Positions 58,290 through 64,000 of a DNA stretch of 64,000 nt are shown here, piece after piece. The notes beneath the pieces were generated by a model, which searched no databases, was not told the DNA's origin, and saw nothing but the letters and a program-made list of their open reading frames with translations. Each line of letters opens with the position of its first letter. The first letter of the stretch is position 1. A program made the position numbers and the translations under genes. This DNA is from Eulemur rufifrons (taxonomy: Eukaryota; Chordata; Mammalia; Primates; Lemuridae), in the NCBI RefSeq assembly GCF_041146395.1, contig NC_090999.1, positions 66,903,001 to 66,967,000 of the forward strand, written 5' to 3'.

Positions 58290-59620
58290 TATAAAATTTT
58301 TGCTAGGCTCCATCTTCATGGATGCTAGTTAACTTGATTGAGGCATTTAGGTGACATATGTTTTCTATACTAAATGAATAGACTGATTCTAGGTATTATA
58401 GATAAATAGTAATTTAAAAATAGAAAATTTCAGCTCTTCTTACATGCTTGTTAAAATAATATAAACTTGTTTTATGCCTGGGCCCTCTGGCTTTGCAGCT
58501 TTATCTTATGCAATATTGGTTTTTTACATAAAATGTTTTTAGGATTATTATTTCCCCAATTTCTGCATATGACACTTTATTTTACAAATTCTTCCATAAA
58601 TTATTTTCATCATTTCTAGAATATAATTTCTTATTTTTCTTGTTTTTTGTTTTTAGATATAATTATGTAGTGCTAATTTTTTTATTTTTAAAATTAACCT
58701 GAATTTTATAGTGTCTTTGGAAATGTAGCCTTTACTTGGATGGGAGAGTCTGGAAATTTATTTGATAAATTTTGTGGTTCTGGGCACAGTGTAAATGAGA
58801 CATTTTCAGGTGCTACAGTATATAAATAAACGAATGTTTTTCCTGGCTCAGTTTTGTACCATAACTAGCCAACAACTCTTGTATTAACTTCTTCAACTAA
58901 ATGGAAGCACATTAGTACATAATTCTGATTTAATAAAATCCTCAAAATAGGTTTTTGTGCTAATATATTTATAACTTGCAGGTGTTTGACACAGAAATGT
59001 AAATTATATGTACATAATATTGGTTCAGGGAAATACTGAAATATTCTGGGGAGGATATTAAAATACATATTTGAACATTTATTTTACAATTCAGCTTGAG
59101 CATTTTTCAGAGCTGGTAAAGAATTCATACCTCTATTATATGATTCAGTTTTCTCTGTTGAATATTTCTAATCTTGTGTAGTTTTTATTGTTTCTCTATT
59201 TTTCTTGACTTTTCAAAATTAGTCTGATTGTATAATTTCTTCTTTTTAGAAGATAAACAGAGATCTGATCAATACTGAAAAATCTGTATAATTATTCCAA
59301 ACAATCTTGTTTATTAGTTCTTTTTATTACACATTCCTATAGACACTTGTATAATTTATGGTTATCTTGCTCCCCATGAACTTCAAGTCTGCTGGTCTAC
59401 TTAAAATGACAGTCATATTTGTATATTATGCTAAAAAATATTGGTCACATTTGTAAGTGATTTTAGAGAAACAACACTATTAAATGATTATTTTAAAAAG
59501 ATTTAAGTTGAAAGTTCACCTCTAAAATTCAAACATGCTAATTTAATTTGCCTCTTAAAAAATATTTATTAAAAATGTTTATTGAGTGCCCACTAAATGA
59601 CAGTGTTCTTTTGGATCTTT
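58290..59620. other. Unique A/T-rich stretch
   Basis: No gene or repeat was recognised. Confidence 0.5.
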
Positions 59621-59627
59621 CTTTTTG

Positions 59628-59900
59628 ATCATTTTTTTTTTAATTTCAGCTCATTATGGGGGTACAAAAGTTCAGGTTATATATATTGCCCATGCCCCCC
59701 CATCCCCCTGAGTCTGAGCTTCAAGCGTGTCCATTCCCTAGACAGTGCGCATCGCACTCATCACGTATGTATGCACCCATCCCCTCCCCCCTCCCCCCCA
59801 GCCAGAACTTCAAGCATGTCCATTCCCCAGACAGTGTGCATCGCACTCATCAAGTAGGTATACATGCATCCCTTCCCACCAGCCCCCACCTCTTGATCAA
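59628..59900 (-). mobile_element. 5'-truncated L1 3' end, strepsirrhine type, antisense
   Basis: Starts with a T run and 'atgggggtacaaaagttcag', the reverse of a lemur-type L1 3' UTR, and stops after about 260 bp. It contains two tandem copies of an 89-bp unit (59712-59800 and 59801-59889). Flanks share ttgatca, a possible target duplication. Confidence 0.75.
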
Positions 59901-60250
59901 TTTTTTCTTACCAATAACGTGAAGATAATTTTTCAAGTAAGAAAGAATAAGAAAAAATTGGTATGATTAAAAAGAGGATTAATAATTTGAGATTTAATTA
60001 GAATAATTAAAGAATTAGTAATTCACAAATTTAAAAAATATGTCTATTGGTTATGCATCTATTTTTAGAATGATATAGCCAAGTTCCTTGCCTTTTTCAA
60101 ATCATTCCCTAAATATCCCCTTCCCAGTGAAACCTACTCTCCCTGCCCAGTTTGAAGTTATAATCTTAACCACCCGGCCACCCTGTACTCCCAGTCTTCC
60201 CATAGTCTGTACTCTTTCTTTTAATAGCACTTCTTGCTGACATACTATAT

Positions 60251-60618
60251 TGCTATGGTTTGAGTGTGTCCCCTTCAAGCTTCATGTTGAAACATACTCC
60301 CCATTGTGGTGGTATTTAGAGGTAGGGCCTTCTGGGAAGAGATTAAATCTTGGGATCTCCGCCCTCAGGAATGGATTATTGCTCTCACAGAAGAGGCTTC
60401 AGAGAGAGTTTGCCCCTTTCACCCTTCTGTCTCTATCACCATGTGAGGACACCTAGATCACATCTTCTATGAAGAGCGGGCCTCAATCTGATGCTGACCC
60501 TGTCAGCACCTTGATCTTGGACTTCTCAGCCTCCAGAACTGTGAAAAATAAATTTCTATTATTTGTAAATCACCCAGTATTTGGTATTTTGTTATGGAAT
60601 TACAAATGGACTAAAACA
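60251..60618 (+). mobile_element. MST/MLT1-type MaLR solo LTR
   Basis: Starts tgctatggtttgagtgtg and ends near 'ggactaaaaca'. It contains 'gatcttggacttctcagcct' and 'ccagaactgtgaaaaataaa', the diagnostic MST/THE1-like 3' half with its AATAAA. No internal retroviral genes remain. Confidence 0.9.
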
Positions 60619-60914
60619 CATACATATTTATGTTTGTTGCTAATTGTCTGCCATCCCCCCAGCTACTTCTGTCTGTTTCATATGCTTGTCATGCAGATGC
60701 CTGGTGCACAGTAGTTCAGTACATTAGAAGGATCTTTGTTATCTGGAATTCTAGCAGTTCTCTGCTAATTGCCATTTCTATTGTTTTGTTGTTATTATCA
60801 GTTTAAACTAAGAACTCTGAAAGATCTGAAAGTATGACCTGAATGAGGAAAAAATAAGTGTTTGGTATGGATTTTATGGTTTAATTATTTAAAAAATTAT
60901 TGTTTATTTAAAAT

Positions 60915-61095
60915 TATAATAACTACCATTTTTGACCACATGCTGTGCCACATACTCCATTTGTATTTTCTGTGAGTCCCCTTGCCATCTTAGTGAGGTA
61001 GGCACTTTTATTGATGAAGAAACTGAAATTCAGAGAGGTTAAGTAGCAGTAATTGCAGATCTAAGAATTAAATTCAAGTCAGCTTGAATTCAATG
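60915..61095 (+). repeat. MIR SINE
   Basis: Contains 'ataataactaccatttttga' near its start, 'agtgaggtaggcacttttat' and 'ctgaaattcagagaggttaa'. Confidence 0.75.
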
Positions 61096-61239
61096 TTTTT
61101 CTTAAGGCTGTCTCTAACTGAAAGAGAATTTCTCTATTAACAGTGTTATTTAATCAGAAATCCCATTCTGTGACCATATTAAGTGGGATATTTAACAAAG
61201 TATATAATATAATTATTAGCACACAATATATTTATTTAT

Positions 61240-61370
61240 TTTAAGTATTCACTAAAATACTTGTGTTCCTAACCATGTGCTAGGTGCTGGGTATGCCATG
61301 ATGAATAAAATAGATGTGGCTCCTGCTATTAAGAAGCGTATAGTCTACTGGGGAAAATAAATGTATCATC
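61240..61370 (-). repeat. L2/L3 fragment, antisense
   Basis: Contains 'ccatgtgctaggtgctgggt' and 'ttaagaagcgtatagtctac', an antisense L2/L3 signature. Confidence 0.6.
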
Positions 61371-62230
61371 AAAGATTTAGAACTCTATTGCCCCCCAGCC
61401 CCTCTGGCCTGTATTATGACTGAAAGTAGAAAATATTCTGGTAACATTTAGATTTTATTTTGTTTTTCTGAAACACATGGCTAAAAATTTGCTTTATCAA
61501 GAGATTTTTAAGATTGGAAGCACTTCCTATTTAATGTTCCTTAAAAACAACATTATAGTTAGGGGAAAACCATATAAGAGGAGATGAAGGGTATCTTTTG
61601 TATGTGCATCAAGGCTCTTCAACCTGTGAAAGTCAAGGGTTAAGAAGAAGTATAATCAAACATCTCAGTGGTTTTGAGAATTATATTAATCTGAATGCTT
61701 GGATCCTAAATTCTTAAATTTCTCCAGGGGCCAGAGAGGATGATAGGGTGGATATGTAAAACAGCCAATTGGTGTGCTGAATCTGACCTACACATATATT
61801 TTGTTTGGCTTGCATGGTGTTTTTTTAGAAGTGTGGACTAATGGCAAGAACTTAATAGGTGAGAGTTTCATACAAAAATTCATATTTCCAATCTCTGGAA
61901 AAATTGCAATATCTGACCATAGTGTAACTGCTTTCCTACATAGGCAACGATTACCTGAGTTGAGTGGTGGTGACTTTTGGTCCATACTCTAGTTTTCCAT
62001 AGTTCCTGCCATTCCTTCTCCTCCCTGCACACTTACAAGTAGTGTCAACTAACGTTTATCATTGTGCATCACTGTCAGTTTTTCTTATATTTGATCTGTA
62101 GTCATGAGTTTGCAGCCCCTGCCATAGACAGAACATTCTCCCTGGAAACCCTTTCCTTGTAACTCTCTTCCCAATATTCAGTGTTAGATCCTTTCTTCCT
62201 GGTGCCCACACAGCATCTAGTCCATACCAC
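61370..62230. other. Unique stretch
   Basis: No gene or repeat was recognised between the L2/L3 fragment and the Alu. Confidence 0.5.
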
Positions 62231-62245
62231 CCTTCAAAACTTACC

Positions 62246-62546
62246 ATTTTTGTTTTGTTTTGTTTGAGACAGGGTCTTGCTCTGTCTCCCAGGCTAGAGT
62301 GCAGTGGCGTCATCATAGCTCACTGCAACCTCAAACTCCTGGGCTAGAGTGATCCTCCTGCCTCAGCTTTTCAAGTAGCTGAGACTACAGGTATGTACCA
62401 CTGTGCCCAGCTTATTTTTCTACTGTTTATAGAGACAGGGGTCTCACTGTTGCTCAGGTTGTTCTTGAACTCCTGGCCTCAAGTGATCCTCCTGCCTCGG
62501 CCTTCCAAAGTGCTAGGATTACAAGTGTGAACCACTGCACCTGGCC
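62246..62546 (-). mobile_element. Alu SINE, antisense, older
   Basis: Antisense dimeric Alu with a short TG-interrupted T tract. Target duplication caaaacttacc (11 bp) is at 62235-62245 and 62547-62557. It lacks the long lemur middle segment, so it is probably older than the copy at 63.1 kb. Confidence 0.95.
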
Positions 62547-62559
62547 CAAAACTTACCTT

Positions 62560-63050
62560 TTTAGTAAGTGTTCATTTGATAACTTTTCTTGCTAGACATG
62601 AATATTTTGAGATGAATATCTTATATTTTGTTTTATCCTTAGGGAATTCAATAGTGCCTGATGCTTTATGTGATGAATTTATGTTTGTTAATAAATGAGA
62701 TGAACTTTGAATGTTTCCTGGAAAACAAATTCTAGAATATGAGCAAATCTCCAGGAATAGTTAATTCCTTGTTAGGCTCTAATATTTGCCAGTAATACTC
62801 ATCAAGAGGGATACTCTGATGATGCTGCAGAACAAGGAAAGATGAGGGTGAGGGAAAAGAGGCTCCTAGGGTAAAATTTAAGGATACACTCCCTGTGAGG
62901 ATAAAGCAAGTGCCTCCTTAAATTTTATGACATAGAAGCTTCTCTTGGCTCATGATACTCCCAGCCCTCCCTCTGAATGACATATACAAATGAACTTTTA
63001 GTTTAGAAATAAAATATTGGTCCTGACTGGAAGGGCTAGCAAAACAGGTA
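62560..63050. other. Unique stretch between two antisense Alus
   Basis: Nothing recognisable beyond A/T-rich unique sequence. The flanking Alus share orientation and could support Alu-Alu recombination. Confidence 0.5.
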
Positions 63051-63064
63051 TCTACATTGGTTTT

Positions 63065-63404
<340 letters not shown>

Positions 63405-63429
63405 TCTACATTGGTTTTAAAGGAAACAT

Positions 63430-64000
63430 GACCATGAGGAAAGATACTTTATTATTTTAAAACTGCATATTTCTGGATGCTTTAGAGATTTTCTTTTTAT
63501 GATTGTTTCAAGCATTTTGATTATGATATGCTTGAGTGTAGTTTCTTCATGTTTCTTTTGCTTTGGATTTGTTGAGCTTCGTGGATCTATGAGTTTACAG
63601 TTTTCATCAAATTTGGGAAAATTTTAGCCTTTATTTTTTCAAATATTTTTCCCATCCTCTGTTCTTTCTCATCTTTTGTAGGGATTTTAATTACACATAT
63701 ATTAGATTAATTGAAATTGAACCACAGCTCACTGATAAATCATTAATTATTTTTGGTCTTTTTTATTTTTGTGTTTCATTTTGGATAGTTTCTATTGTTA
63801 CAATTTCAGGTTCACTAATCTTTTCTTCTACAGTATTTATTAAAAAACTAGTAATATTAGTTTCAGATATTTATAGCTTTCACATGTAGAAGTTTGATTT
63901 GGGTTGTTGGTATGTATTTTATGTCTATGCATAACATGCTCAATTTTTCCTCTAGCTTCCTTATATATGGAGTATGGTAATGATAACTATTTTAAAGTTC
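63430..64000 (-). repeat. Probable old L1 internal fragment, antisense
   Basis: Phrases such as 'tttgctttggatttgttgag' and 'tttttcaaatatttttccca' resemble the antisense 5'/ORF1 side of old L1 elements. It continues past the window edge. Confidence 0.5.

Overview
This is a mammalian nuclear window, almost certainly from a strepsirrhine primate (a lemur or close relative). The main clue is the young 7SL-derived Alu SINEs at about 17.4, 55.5 and 63.1 kb. They carry the extra segment between the monomers (a 'aatagaaagaaattatatgg'-type stretch) that I associate with lemuriform Alus. The L1 3' ends at 50.6 and 59.6 kb also look like the strepsirrhine type. There are no prokaryotic genes, no CRISPR arrays and no operons.

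Two protein-coding genes are visible, both on the minus strand. RIOK2, the atypical kinase of late 40S ribosome maturation, is complete: ten coding exons from 42197 down to 22851. Every internal junction has GT/AG signals, the phases match, and the joined exons give 552 codons plus a stop. The first coding exon of LIX1 lies at 12765-12684. Its remaining exons were not found, so 1-12683 is read as LIX1 intron 1. The order LIX1 then RIOK2, both on one strand, matches the primate 5q15-type arrangement.

Layout: 1-12.7 kb is LIX1 intron 1 with old MIR, L2 and DNA-transposon remnants. 12.7-13.1 kb is the LIX1 first exon and proximal promoter. 13.1-22.7 kb is the intergenic stretch, holding a conserved-looking orphan exon candidate, a three-copy minisatellite, one young Alu and a perfect palindrome. 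22.7-42.24 kb is RIOK2. 41.8-43.1 kb is a CpG-rich promoter region with an NRF1-type palindrome and a probable divergent transcript. 43.1-64 kb is repeat-rich DNA without a recognisable protein gene: tail-to-tail L1s at 48.5-53.6 kb, five Alus, an MST/MLT-type LTR, a MER5A element and L1 fragments.

I found no undescribed multi-gene system. The points most worth checking are the orphan exon at 14.87 kb, the CpG-island divergent transcript, the open reading frame upstream of the LIX1 start, the 61-62 bp tandem repeat at 16.5 kb, and the G-run and C-run tracts flanking the RIOK2 promoter. Boundaries of old repeats are approximate because they were judged by eye, without a repeat library.
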